A stretch of DNA of 10,359 nucleotides from Clostridia bacterium (lineage in GTDB: Bacteria; Bacillota; Clostridia; Christensenellales; Aristaeellaceae). The DNA lies in contig JAFZLE010000110.1 of NCBI GenBank assembly GCA_017551645.1, positions 1 to 10,359 on the forward strand. Direction: 5' to 3'. Shown here piece after piece: positions 1 to 6,989 of this stretch. Position 1 is the first letter of the stretch; every line of letters begins with the position of its first letter. Below the pieces are notes generated by a model. That model saw only the letters and a list, made by a program, of their open reading frames with translations. It searched no databases and was not told where the DNA came from. A program made the position numbers and the translations under genes.

Positions 1-1158
1 GAACAGTGGTTCATCCCGGCCCGCCGCCTGGAAGTTGAAAACGTCGGTAACTTCATCCGCGCTGACTGGCTGGCTGCCCTGAACATGGAAAAGCCCACCA
101 CCATCGAGGAGTTTGAAGCCTACCTGCGCGCTGCGAAGGAAGCCAACCTGGGCGGAACCCAGACCATCCCGATGCAGCTTGACCTGTACGAGCCCAACCC
201 CCTGTACAACGTCAACCGCTTCACCGATGCTTTCATCGACTTCAGCAAGGTGACTGAAGAAGACTGGATTGCCTATGCGGCCAACCATGAAATGCTGCCC
301 GGCGCCAAGGAAGGCTTCCGCTGGCTGAACACCCTGTATCATGAGGGCCTGCTGCCCGAGACCTTCGCGCTTACTGACAACGACAAGGCCAACGACACCG
401 CGCTGATCATGGGTTACAACGGCTTCTTCTCCCAGCAGCCCGACCAGCCCTGGCGTACCGACAAGAACTACCAGATCGAGCTGGAGAAGAACGTTCCCGA
501 TGGCCATTGGGTGACCGTGAACTGCTTCTACAACGAGAGCCTGGGCAAGTACCTGCATGACATCTATGCCGCCAACGGCCTGAGCATCATCATCCCCAAG
601 ACCGCCGACGAAGAGAAAGCCATCGCCGCCATGAAGTACCTTGACTGGATGGCCGAGCCCGAAAACATGTTCATGATGCAGAACGGTATCGAAGGCATCA
701 ACTACGAAGGCATCGACGAAGTGCTGGGCATCCCCTACGGCGTGAAGAGCGCTGACGCTGTGCCCAACGAGAACAAGATGCACGCCGGCGACATTTGCTT
801 CATCTCCAACGGACTGTTCTACGGCGATGACGCGAAGAACTCCGCCGCTCTGGCGCTGCCCTTTGCCGGTTACGAAGAAGACGTCGTGGCGTCCTACGTG
901 GATTCCCTGACCGACGCCTGGACTCAGATCAGCTTCACCGAGACCGTACAGGCTGACACCGACTACAACGCCACCGTGAAGAGCAAGCAGGGCGAGTTCC
1001 TGGCCGCGGTCGTGTCCTGCGATCCCGCCGAGTTCGACGCCGTGTTTGACGCCGGCATTCAGGAGATACTTGACTGCGGCGCCGACAAGATGATCGAGGG
1101 CTTCCGCGCTGCCTATCAGGCCGGCAACTATCGCGGCGAGTTCCCCGGCAACATGTAA
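1..1158 (+). CDS. Extracellular sugar-type ABC solute-binding protein, 5' partial
   Basis: This is the C-terminal 385 residues of a family-1 (LplA-like) extracellular solute-binding protein, which captures oligosaccharides outside the membrane and hands them to an ABC permease. The reading frame is open from base 1, so the ATG at 85 is an internal methionine (context LAALNMEKP). Typical family features are visible. IRADWLAALN followed by PTTIEEFEAYL is the lobe-1 segment common in clostridial and Paenibacillus binding proteins. Further on come GFRWLNTLYHEGLLP and the ALIMGYNG strand, and KYLDWMAEPENMFMMQNGIEG is the conserved closing segment. The signal peptide and lipobox lie upstream and cannot be seen. 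Codon choice is much more selective than in the other genes: of 23 Ile codons, 19 are ATC, 3 ATT and 1 ATA, and there is no AGG or AGA. That suggests high expression. Its ligand is unknown; a hemicellulose oligosaccharide is inferred from the neighbours. Confidence 0.9.
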   Translation, partial: EQWFIPARRLEVENVGNFIRADWLAALNMEKPTTIEEFEAYLRAAKEANLGGTQTIPMQLDLYEPNPLYNVNRFTDAFIDFSKVTEEDWIAYAANHEMLPGAKEGFRWLNTLYHEGLLPETFALTDNDKANDTALIMGYNGFFSQQPDQPWRTDKNYQIELEKNVPDGHWVTVNCFYNESLGKYLHDIYAANGLSIIIPKTADEEKAIAAMKYLDWMAEPENMFMMQNGIEGINYEGIDEVLGIPYGVKSADAVPNENKMHAGDICFISNGLFYGDDAKNSAALALPFAGYEEDVVASYVDSLTDAWTQISFTETVQADTDYNATVKSKQGEFLAAVVSCDPAEFDAVFDAGIQEILDCGADKMIEGFRAAYQAGNYRGEFPGNM

Positions 1159-1176
1159 TCCGATAACCTTTCACCA

Positions 1177-1208
1177 CTGGGCGCCGGCTTCGGCCGGCGC
1201 TCGGCTTT
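1177..1208 (+). terminator. UUCG-loop hairpin, probable terminator after the binding-protein gene
   Basis: A perfect 8-bp GC stem (1181-1188 with 1193-1200) closes on a cTTCGg tetraloop, the exceptionally stable C(UUCG)G type. Four more base or wobble pairs extend it to about 1177-1204. Only a weak CTTTAA follows, so it may be a leaky terminator or a 3'-end-protecting hairpin between the abundant binding-protein message and the regulator gene, not a full stop. It lies 18 bp after the stop codon. Confidence 0.55.
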
Positions 1209-1283
1209 AAGGGATACCGCGACGTTAAGATCCACCGCTTCCATGAGCAAACCGATTCGGACCCGACCGCGGAGGAACAGGAT

Positions 1284-2168
1284 ATGAACCGTAATTCCGT
1301 GAAACAGCTGAGAGACCCCACCACCATAAGCGATACGGACAGGGGTTTTGAGGCCTTTTGCAATTACTCCGAAGTGCTCACGGGCGGCGACTACCACTGC
1401 CACGACTATTACGAGTTCTACATACACATGCGCGGAGGGCAGTATTACGGCATAGGCGAAAAGATGTACAGGCTGCTGCCCAACCAGCTGTTCATAATCC
1501 CTCCCGGAATAATGCACGGGCTGAGCTTTGAAGGACAATTAAGGGACTATGAGCGCGCTTACCTGAACGTATCCACGGAGACGCTCACCGCGCTGGGCTA
1601 CGGGCGGGTGGACCTGGACAAGCTGTTCCGCTCGTATGTGGACCAGCTGAACTTCACCTTCCAGCTGGACCCGCTGGAAGCCGAGACCTGCGTCAACGGC
1701 ATAAAGGCGCTCGGAAAAGCTTCCGGCACGCTCGGCGGCATGGAGCTTTACCGCGCCTACAACGAGATCAACCGTTTTATCGAGACCGTATGTTCCTGCA
1801 TGCGAAAATCCCGCATGATAAAGGATTCGGGGATGTCGAAAAGCGTGATACAGGAGGTGCTGGTCTACCTGAACGCCAACTATACACAACAGATCAAGAT
1901 CGACGAGCTTGCCAAGCGCTTCGGCGTGAGCGTGAGCTATCTTTCCCGTGAATTCACGCGGCTCACACGCCGCAGCGTTTACGAATACATTCTTTACTGC
2001 CGCGTGGCGCTGGCAAAGCAGCTCATGAGGAGCGATGCTACACTGAACACCATCGCCTACCAGTGCGGCTTCAACGACTATTCCAACTTTCTGCGCATAT
2101 TCAATAAAATGGAAGGCGTGTCTCCCAGCGTGTACCGGGAGATGCTGCTTTTGAAAAAGCAGCTGTAG
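1284..2168 (+). CDS. AraC-family transcriptional regulator with N-terminal cupin
   Basis: This 294-residue protein has the standard length and two-part plan of AraC/XylS sugar regulators. The N-terminal cupin sensing domain contains the His-rich strand YHCHDYYEFYIH (about residues 37-48) and the barrel segment LLPNQLFIIPPGIMHG. The C-terminal domain (about 189-287) holds two helix-turn-helix units: IDELAKRFGVSVSYLSREF, then the diagnostic IAYQCGFNDYSNFLRIFNKMEGVSP signature before YRE. The start at 1284 is backed by GGAGGAA at 1271-1277. The gene is transcribed separately from the operon that follows, which has its own promoter. It presumably activates one or both hemicellulase units when it binds a sugar or oligosaccharide. 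That role is inferred from position; family membership is clear from sequence. Ile is often ATA and Arg sometimes AGG or AGA, unlike the upstream gene. Confidence 0.93.
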   Translation: MNRNSVKQLRDPTTISDTDRGFEAFCNYSEVLTGGDYHCHDYYEFYIHMRGGQYYGIGEKMYRLLPNQLFIIPPGIMHGLSFEGQLRDYERAYLNVSTETLTALGYGRVDLDKLFRSYVDQLNFTFQLDPLEAETCVNGIKALGKASGTLGGMELYRAYNEINRFIETVCSCMRKSRMIKDSGMSKSVIQEVLVYLNANYTQQIKIDELAKRFGVSVSYLSREFTRLTRRSVYEYILYCRVALAKQLMRSDATLNTIAYQCGFNDYSNFLRIFNKMEGVSPSVYREMLLLKKQL

Positions 2169-2225
2169 CCGCCTTCGAATTGCCAAGCAAAGCAGACACA
2201 AAAGCATATTCTTGCCTGCCCGTAT

Positions 2226-2240
2226 GGTTTTTTGAAAACC
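2226..2240. promoter_or_regulatory. Inverted repeat directly upstream of the -35, candidate operator
   Basis: GGTTTT and AAAACC form perfect 6-bp arms around TTG, ending one base before the -35 hexamer. This is where an activator such as the adjacent AraC protein could sit. The core TTTTTTGAAAA recurs in the GH26 promoter. There is no direct proof of binding, and short AT-rich palindromes arise easily. Confidence 0.35.
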
Positions 2241-2241
2241 G

Positions 2242-2271
2242 TTGCAAAAAAAGCGGCGCGGGTGTTATAAT
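2242..2271 (+). promoter_or_regulatory. Extended -10 sigma-A promoter of the alpha-xylosidase operon
   Basis: TTGCAA (2242-2247) and a consensus TATAAT (2266-2271) are separated by 18 bp. TG at 2263-2264 gives an extended -10 (TGnTATAAT). Transcription should start near 2278, leaving a short leader before the ATG at 2305, with GGAG at 2293-2296 as ribosome-binding site. The rest of the 2169-2304 gap shows no small gene and no clear terminator for the regulator gene. Confidence 0.75.
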
Positions 2272-2304
2272 CGTACCGAAATAAACTCTTCCGGAGCCTG
2301 AAAT

Positions 2305-4554
2305 ATGAAATTCACCAACGGATACTGGCTTACAAGGCCCGAATACCGCATGGATTACGCTGCCCATTGCGTGCGCCGGCAGGCTGAAGGCGGCGAGCTC
2401 AAGCTGCTGGTCGCCTGCAGGCCGGTACGCGGCAGGGGCGACGTGATAGGCTGCCCAACGCTGGCGGTGTGTCTCAGCGCGCCTGCGATGAACATTATCA
2501 GGGTATCCGTCACGCATTTTGACGGGGAGACCGAAAAGCTGCCCCGTTTTGAGACTTTTGATGTGAAAACCGAGCCCGCGATAGAATGCGGGGAGGATCA
2601 TGCCCTGTTTTCCAGCGGGGAACTGACTGCCCGGGCCTGCATGGCCGAGGGCGGCTGGAAGCTGGAATTCCTGGGCAGGGACGGCAAGCTGCTCACTTCC
2701 AGCGGCTTCAGGGCCATGGCTCACGCGGTACGGGAGGAAGGCGAGACCGCTTCCCTGCAGAAGGGCGGGCCGTCTTACATGATAGACTCCCTGGACCTGG
2801 CGGTGGGCGAGACCGTGTACGGCCTGGGCGAAAGGTTCACCGCCTACGTGAAAAACGGGCAAACGGTGGATATGTGGAACGCCGACGGGGGCACCGCCAG
2901 CGAACGCGCCTACAAAAACGTGCCCTTCTATATGACCAACCGGGGCTACGGGGTGTTCGTTGAGGATACTTCGGACGTGTCTTTCGAGGTAGCCAGCGAG
3001 AAAGTGGAACGGGTGCAGTTTTCCGTGCCGGGCGAACGGCTCGTATACGACGTCGTCTACGGTGGGACGCCCAAGGAAACGCTTAAGCTTTATACCGCGC
3101 TGACGGGACGGCCGCCGCTTTTGCCTGCCTGGAGCTTCGGGCTGTGGCTGTCCACATCGTTTACCACCAGCTATGACCAGCAGACGGTCACGTCCATGAT
3201 AAACGGCATGCGTGACAGGGGCATACCCCTGAGCGTGTTCCACTTTGACTGTTACTGGATGCGAGGCTTCAACTGGTGCGATCTCGAATGGGATCCCGAC
3301 GTGTTCCCGGACCCCGAAAAGATGCTTGCGGCCTATCACGGTATGGGTCTGAAGCTGTGCTGCTGGATAAACCCGTACATCGCCCAGGCGTCTCCCCTGT
3401 TCGCGGAAGGCAAGCGCGGCGGCTACTTTATAAAGAAGACGGACGGCTCCGTGTGGCAGACCGACCAGTGGCAGGCGGGCATGGCCATACTGGACGTGAC
3501 CAACCCGGAAGCCCGCGAGTGGTATTGCGGCAAGCTTAAAAAAGTGCTGGACCAAGGCATAGACTGCCTTAAGACGGACTTCGGCGAGAGGATCCCGGTT
3601 AAAGGCGTACAGTACTTTGACGGCTCGGATCCCCTCAGGATGCACAATTACTACTCTTTCCTGTACAACAAAATGGTGTTCGAGCTGCTGGAAAAGGAAA
3701 AGGGCAGGGGACAGGCGATCCTCTTTGCCCGCAGCGCCACCGCGGGCGGCCAGCGTTTCCCGGTGCACTGGGGCGGGGACAACAGCGCTTCTTATGTGTC
3801 CATGGCGGAGACATTGAGGGCGGGCCTTAGCATGAGCCACAGCGGATTCGGCTTCTGGAGCCACGACATATCGGGCTTTGAGCAAACGGCGCCCGCACAC
3901 GTGTACAAGCGCTGGGCGGCGTTCGGGCTCCTCTCCAGCCACAGCCGGCTGCACGGCTCGTCCAGCTACCGGGTGCCCTGGCTGTTCGACGAGGAGAGCG
4001 TGGACGTGGTGCGCTTTTTCTCCCGCCTCAAATGCCGGCTGATGCCCTACCTGTACCAGATGGCGGTGGAAGCCCACGAAAGCGATGTGCCCATGATGCG
4101 GCCCATGCTCATGGAGTTCCCTGACGACAGGGCCTGCGAGTACCTGGACAGGCAGTACATGCTGGGAGACCGTCTGCTGGTGGCACCCGTGTTTGATGAG
4201 GAAGGCTGGGTGGATTATTACCTGCCCGAGGGCACGTGGTACAGCCTTATCACGGGCGAACGCGTTCAGGGAGGCATGTGGCGCAGGGAAAAGCACGGGT
4301 TTATGAGCCTTCCCCTGCTGGTCAGGGGCGGCACGGTGCTTCCCATGGGCAAAACGGACGAGTCTACCGAATACGATTACGCCGACGGGGTGGAACTGAG
4401 GGCTTACGGGCTGAAGGAAGGGGAAGCGTGCTCTTTAAGGGTGCCCCTGCCGGACAGCAGCGCCTATGACGAGTACACGGTAAAGCTCGAAGGCGGGCGC
4501 GCCGTCGTGACGTCCTCGAGCGACAAACCTTACAGCGTGAAACTGTATGACTGA
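2305..4554 (+). CDS. yicI: GH31 alpha-xylosidase, YicI type
   Basis: This protein releases alpha-1,6-linked xylose from xyloglucan oligosaccharides such as isoprimeverose. It has 749 residues against 772 for E. coli YicI and resembles it along its whole length. Shared blocks include ETVYGLGERFTAYV (near 170), FPVHWGGD, HSGFGFWSHDISGFE, LLSSHSRLHGSSSYRVPW and MMRPMLMEFPDD. The nucleophile is Asp425 in KTDFGERIP and the acid/base is Asp492 in HWGGD. Residues that set xyloside over glucoside specificity in YicI are kept: Phe286, Cys316, Trp354 and Lys423 match Phe277, Cys307, Trp345 and Lys414, while Phe308 becomes Tyr317, a mild change. No signal peptide is present, so it acts in the cytoplasm on imported oligosaccharides. 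It is the first gene of a three-gene operon with the esterase and endoglucanase. The family call is very sure; the natural substrate is inferred. Confidence 0.96.
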   Translation: MKFTNGYWLTRPEYRMDYAAHCVRRQAEGGELKLLVACRPVRGRGDVIGCPTLAVCLSAPAMNIIRVSVTHFDGETEKLPRFETFDVKTEPAIECGEDHALFSSGELTARACMAEGGWKLEFLGRDGKLLTSSGFRAMAHAVREEGETASLQKGGPSYMIDSLDLAVGETVYGLGERFTAYVKNGQTVDMWNADGGTASERAYKNVPFYMTNRGYGVFVEDTSDVSFEVASEKVERVQFSVPGERLVYDVVYGGTPKETLKLYTALTGRPPLLPAWSFGLWLSTSFTTSYDQQTVTSMINGMRDRGIPLSVFHFDCYWMRGFNWCDLEWDPDVFPDPEKMLAAYHGMGLKLCCWINPYIAQASPLFAEGKRGGYFIKKTDGSVWQTDQWQAGMAILDVTNPEAREWYCGKLKKVLDQGIDCLKTDFGERIPVKGVQYFDGSDPLRMHNYYSFLYNKMVFELLEKEKGRGQAILFARSATAGGQRFPVHWGGDNSASYVSMAETLRAGLSMSHSGFGFWSHDISGFEQTAPAHVYKRWAAFGLLSSHSRLHGSSSYRVPWLFDEESVDVVRFFSRLKCRLMPYLYQMAVEAHESDVPMMRPMLMEFPDDRACEYLDRQYMLGDRLLVAPVFDEEGWVDYYLPEGTWYSLITGERVQGGMWRREKHGFMSLPLLVRGGTVLPMGKTDESTEYDYADGVELRAYGLKEGEACSLRVPLPDSSAYDEYTVKLEGGRAVVTSSSDKPYSVKLYD

Positions 4555-4569
4555 TATTAAGAGGCTTAT

Positions 4570-5613
4570 ATGGAATTGGCTTTATACGACCCTTTGAAAT
4601 TCACGCGCCTGGGCAGGCAGGAGACCGCGCCGAAGCACTGCCGCCTGTGGTGGACGGGCAGCGGCGTAAGCTTTACAGCCGCCTGCACCCGTGTGGAGAT
4701 AGAAGTCGAGGCGTTTGATTCGGACCACGCCGTATGGCTGGCGGTGCTGGCGGGCGGCGCGATGGTCGCCAGGTTCCCCCTTAACAGGGGCAGGCAGACG
4801 TACACGGCGCTGGCGGGCATGGACCCCGCGTTTACCCATGAGATAAGCGTTGTGAGGGATACTCAGCCCCTTCCGGATGAAAAGTGCCCGCCTGTAATAC
4901 ATGCCGTGCTCTCGGACGGGGAGCTCAAACCTTCCGCTCCCAAAAGGCAGCTGATCGAGTTCCTCGGCGACAGCCTTACCGTGGGCGAGGGCTGTTTCGG
5001 CCCCAGATATGCCGAGGACTGGCGCATGGCCTGGATGGGCGGCGTGGGCGCGTTCCCGCACCGGCTCTCCCAGATGCTTGACGCCGAGAGGCGCGTGATC
5101 GCCATGAGCGGCTGGGGCGCGTGGAAAAGCTGGGACGGAGACGAAAGCCACCGTATCGGGCTGATATACGAGCAGCTGTGCGCACCCATAGCGGCAGGCA
5201 ACGTGCCTTATGCCTTTGACGGCAGGCCGGCGGACTGGGTGGTGATAAACCTGGGGACCAACGACTCAAACGCCATAAAGCAGGAGAGCGACCCTGTGTC
5301 TTCCGCCGAAGCGTTCACGCGGCGCGCTTATGAACTTATAAAGACCGTGCGTCGGCACCAGCAAAACGCGCATATACTCTGGGCGTACGGACTGTGCGGC
5401 ATCGATATGGAACAATACATCCTGAAAGCCGTCGAAAAGGTGAAGGCGGAGGGTGATGACAAGGTGGGGTACATAAGGCTCAGCGACTGCAACGGGGACC
5501 TGGGCTCCCGCATGCATCCAAGCCGCGGCGCCCATCTCAGGGCCGCAGGGGAGATATGCGGTTATATAAGGCGTGTTCAAGGTGAAAATACAGCTGTGGA
5601 GGCGGAAAAATGA
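4570..5613 (+). CDS. SGNH/GDSL esterase, CE2-like carbohydrate deacetylase
   Basis: This 347-residue protein probably removes O-acetyl groups from hemicellulose oligosaccharides. Residues 1 to about 125 look like the small beta-sandwich that precedes the catalytic domain in carbohydrate esterase family 2. The SGNH hydrolase domain follows. Its four blocks are FLGDSLTVGEG (nucleophile Ser135), AMSGWG (oxyanion Gly181), NLGTND (Asn231) and SRMHPSRGAHLRAAGEI (His316). The usual acid of the triad, an Asp three residues before the His, is replaced by Ser313. That recalls the Ser-His dyad known for some CE2 enzymes. No signal peptide is visible, so it should be cytoplasmic, unlike most polysaccharide acetylesterases. 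It starts 15 bp after the alpha-xylosidase stop, with AAGAGG at 4559-4564, and its stop overlaps the next start. Membership of the SGNH fold is sure; CE2 assignment is likely; the exact substrate is unknown. Confidence 0.88.
   Translation: MELALYDPLKFTRLGRQETAPKHCRLWWTGSGVSFTAACTRVEIEVEAFDSDHAVWLAVLAGGAMVARFPLNRGRQTYTALAGMDPAFTHEISVVRDTQPLPDEKCPPVIHAVLSDGELKPSAPKRQLIEFLGDSLTVGEGCFGPRYAEDWRMAWMGGVGAFPHRLSQMLDAERRVIAMSGWGAWKSWDGDESHRIGLIYEQLCAPIAAGNVPYAFDGRPADWVVINLGTNDSNAIKQESDPVSSAEAFTRRAYELIKTVRRHQQNAHILWAYGLCGIDMEQYILKAVEKVKAEGDDKVGYIRLSDCNGDLGSRMHPSRGAHLRAAGEICGYIRRVQGENTAVEAEK
5598..5613 (+). promoter_or_regulatory. Shine-Dalgarno and ATGA stop/start overlap coupling esterase to GH5
   Basis: GGAGG (5598-5602) lies inside the end of the esterase gene, 7 bp before the ATG at 5610. 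The ATG shares bases with the esterase TGA (5611-5613). This fixes the GH5 start and suggests translational coupling of the two proteins. Confidence 0.85.
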
Positions 5614-6812
5614 GAGGATTTTGCTGTTTTCTGGCAATGATACTGGTGGCGCTCAGTCTTGCGCCCGCGCTCACTGAGCAGAAAGGGGATACCGTGGAGA
5701 TACCTGTAATCGAGACGAAAACGTTTGAGGTGCCCGACAACGAAGCCATGGCGTTCCTGAGGGGAATGGGCATCGGCTGGAACCTGGGCAACACGTTCGA
5801 CGCCTACAACGACGCCCTGCCCAAGTCCAGGGAGATGGAGATGGAGACCGTGTGGTGCGGCGTCAAGACCACCGAAGCGATCATAAAAGCGGTAGCCGAC
5901 GCCGGGTTCACCACCCTGAGGCTGCCGGTATCCTGGCATAATCACGTGGACGCAGACTTCATTATCAGCCAGCAGTGGCTTGACAGAGTGCAGGAAGTGG
6001 TGGACTGGGCTTTCAAGTACGAACTGTATGTGATCATCAATATCCATCACGACGAGGGAGCCAATTACTTCTATCCCGACTCCGCGCATTACGAAGTGTC
6101 AGAGAAGTACATACGCTCCATTTGGACGCAGTTGAGCGAGCGCTTCCGCGACTACGACCTTCACCTGGTATTCGAGTCAATGAACGAGCCCCGGCTCAAG
6201 GGCAATCCCGCTTACGAATGGAACTTTGACGGAAAGGCTGCCGCATGCAAAGACGCCGCGGACTGCATAAACCGCCTGAACCAGGTGTTCGTTGACACGG
6301 TGCGCGCATCCGGCGGCAACAACGCCGAGCGCTACCTTATGGTGCCCGCCTACGCCGCTGCTCCCGCAAACGCGGTCAGCAGCCTGTTCGTGCTGCCGGA
6401 AGACTCCGCCGACAACAGGATAATCGTGTCTGCCCACGCCTACACCCCCTATAATTTCGCACTGAGTGCGGGCGGCACCAACACGTTCAGCCTGAAGTCT
6501 TCCAGGTTCACCGGGGAGATCGACAGTTTCCTCAATTCCCTCTACCGCAAATTCATATCCAACGGCATCCCGGTGGTGATAGGGGAGTTCGGCGCCCGTG
6601 ACAAGGGCGGCAACCTGAGCGACCGGGTGGCATTCGCGGCGTATTACGTGGCCGCCGCCACTTCCCGCAACATTCCCTGCTGCTGGTGGGACAACAATTC
6701 CATGAACGGGGACGGCGAAAACTTCGGCCTGCTGCGCCGCTACAAGGCTAACTGGTACTATCCGGACATAGTGGAAGCCATGGTCATCAACTCCGCTTTC
6801 GGGAAAGACTGA
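5610..6812 (+). CDS. Secreted GH5 subfamily 4 endo-beta-1,4-glucanase/xyloglucanase
   Basis: This 400-residue endo-acting glycanase cleaves beta-1,4-glucan backbones. GH5_4 members act on xyloglucan, mixed-linkage glucan, carboxymethyl-cellulose or glucomannan. A hydrophobic N-terminal segment (about residues 3-20, ending near LAPALTEQ) looks like a type I signal peptide without a lipobox, so the enzyme should be released. One GH5 domain fills the rest and no CBM or dockerin follows. Diagnostic motifs are GIGWNLGNTFDA (about 54-65), the substrate-binding pair NIHH (His146, His147), the acid/base Glu193 in SMNEPR and the nucleophile Glu326 in VIGEFGARDKGG. CCWWDNNSMNG carries the conserved Trp strand. 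The GNTFDA and YLMVPAYAA blocks point to subfamily 4. The cytoplasmic alpha-xylosidase in the same operon makes xyloglucan the most likely target, but that is inference. A strong terminator follows. Confidence 0.94.
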   Translation: MRGFCCFLAMILVALSLAPALTEQKGDTVEIPVIETKTFEVPDNEAMAFLRGMGIGWNLGNTFDAYNDALPKSREMEMETVWCGVKTTEAIIKAVADAGFTTLRLPVSWHNHVDADFIISQQWLDRVQEVVDWAFKYELYVIINIHHDEGANYFYPDSAHYEVSEKYIRSIWTQLSERFRDYDLHLVFESMNEPRLKGNPAYEWNFDGKAAACKDAADCINRLNQVFVDTVRASGGNNAERYLMVPAYAAAPANAVSSLFVLPEDSADNRIIVSAHAYTPYNFALSAGGTNTFSLKSSRFTGEIDSFLNSLYRKFISNGIPVVIGEFGARDKGGNLSDRVAFAAYYVAAATSRNIPCCWWDNNSMNGDGENFGLLRRYKANWYYPDIVEAMVINSAFGKD

Positions 6813-6831
6813 ACACTCAAGCGCGTTTTGT

Positions 6832-6873
6832 TAAGGACAAACCCGACAATTGTCGGGTTTGTCCTTATTTTTT
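6832..6873 (+). terminator. Strong Rho-independent terminator of the yicI-esterase-GH5 operon
   Basis: The stretch 6832-6867 is a 36-bp perfect palindrome, giving a stem of about 16 bp on an AATT loop, followed by T6 at 6868-6873. It lies 19 bp past the GH5 stop. The opposite strand has no matching T-run, so it works in the + direction. It separates this operon from the GH26 unit. Confidence 0.95.
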
Positions 6874-6891
6874 GTCAAATCGCACATATTG

Positions 6892-6906
6892 AGAGTCAAA
6901 AACTCT
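6892..6906. promoter_or_regulatory. Small inverted repeat abutting the GH26 -35, candidate operator
   Basis: AGAGT and ACTCT form 5-bp arms around CAAAA and touch the first base of the -35 hexamer. The position fits a regulator site, but the arms are short and chance is possible. Confidence 0.25.
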
Positions 6907-6934
6907 TGCGGATTTTTTGAAAATACGATATAAT
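6906..6934 (+). promoter_or_regulatory. Sigma-A promoter of the GH26 / long binding-protein unit
   Basis: TTGCGG (6906-6911) and a consensus TATAAT (6929-6934) are separated by the ideal 17 bp, within the most AT-rich stretch of the window. The predicted start near 6941 leaves a leader of about 49 nt before the ATG at 6990. TTTTTTGAAAA at 6913-6923 sits within the spacer and repeats a core found upstream of the alpha-xylosidase promoter. The 177-bp gap 6813-6989 otherwise holds only the terminator. Confidence 0.75.
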
Positions 6935-6989
6935 TATTTGAACTGTAATATATTATGGAAGAAATCTTTTTTCGGGAGACCGCCGCGCC

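Noticed and set aside
1243..1287. Fourteen-codon ORF (MSKPIRTRPRRNRI) ending in ATGA overlap with the AraC start
   Set aside because: No Shine-Dalgarno before its ATG and no supporting composition; any start codon followed by A creates such an overlap.
935..1538. Minus-strand open frames across the binding-protein end and the AraC start
   Set aside because: Arg- and Ser-rich low-complexity translations overlapping well-supported + strand genes and a terminator.
2233..2246. CcpA cre-like site TGAAAACCGTTGCA just upstream of and over the -35 of the alpha-xylosidase operon
   Set aside because: It misses the cre consensus at two fixed positions, including the central CG, and is not symmetrical, so it is too weak to call although catabolite repression would be plausible.
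2101..4296. Very long 731-codon open frame on the minus strand opposite the alpha-xylosidase gene
   Set aside because: It is the antisense shadow of a GC-rich gene with clear GH31 homology on the + strand; its His-, Pro- and Arg-rich translation shows no domain.
6917..6956. Second possible GH26 promoter using TTGAAA (6917) with TATATT/TATTAT (6949-6956)
   Set aside because: The spacing is well beyond 19 bp; the TTGCGG-17-TATAAT pair is far better.
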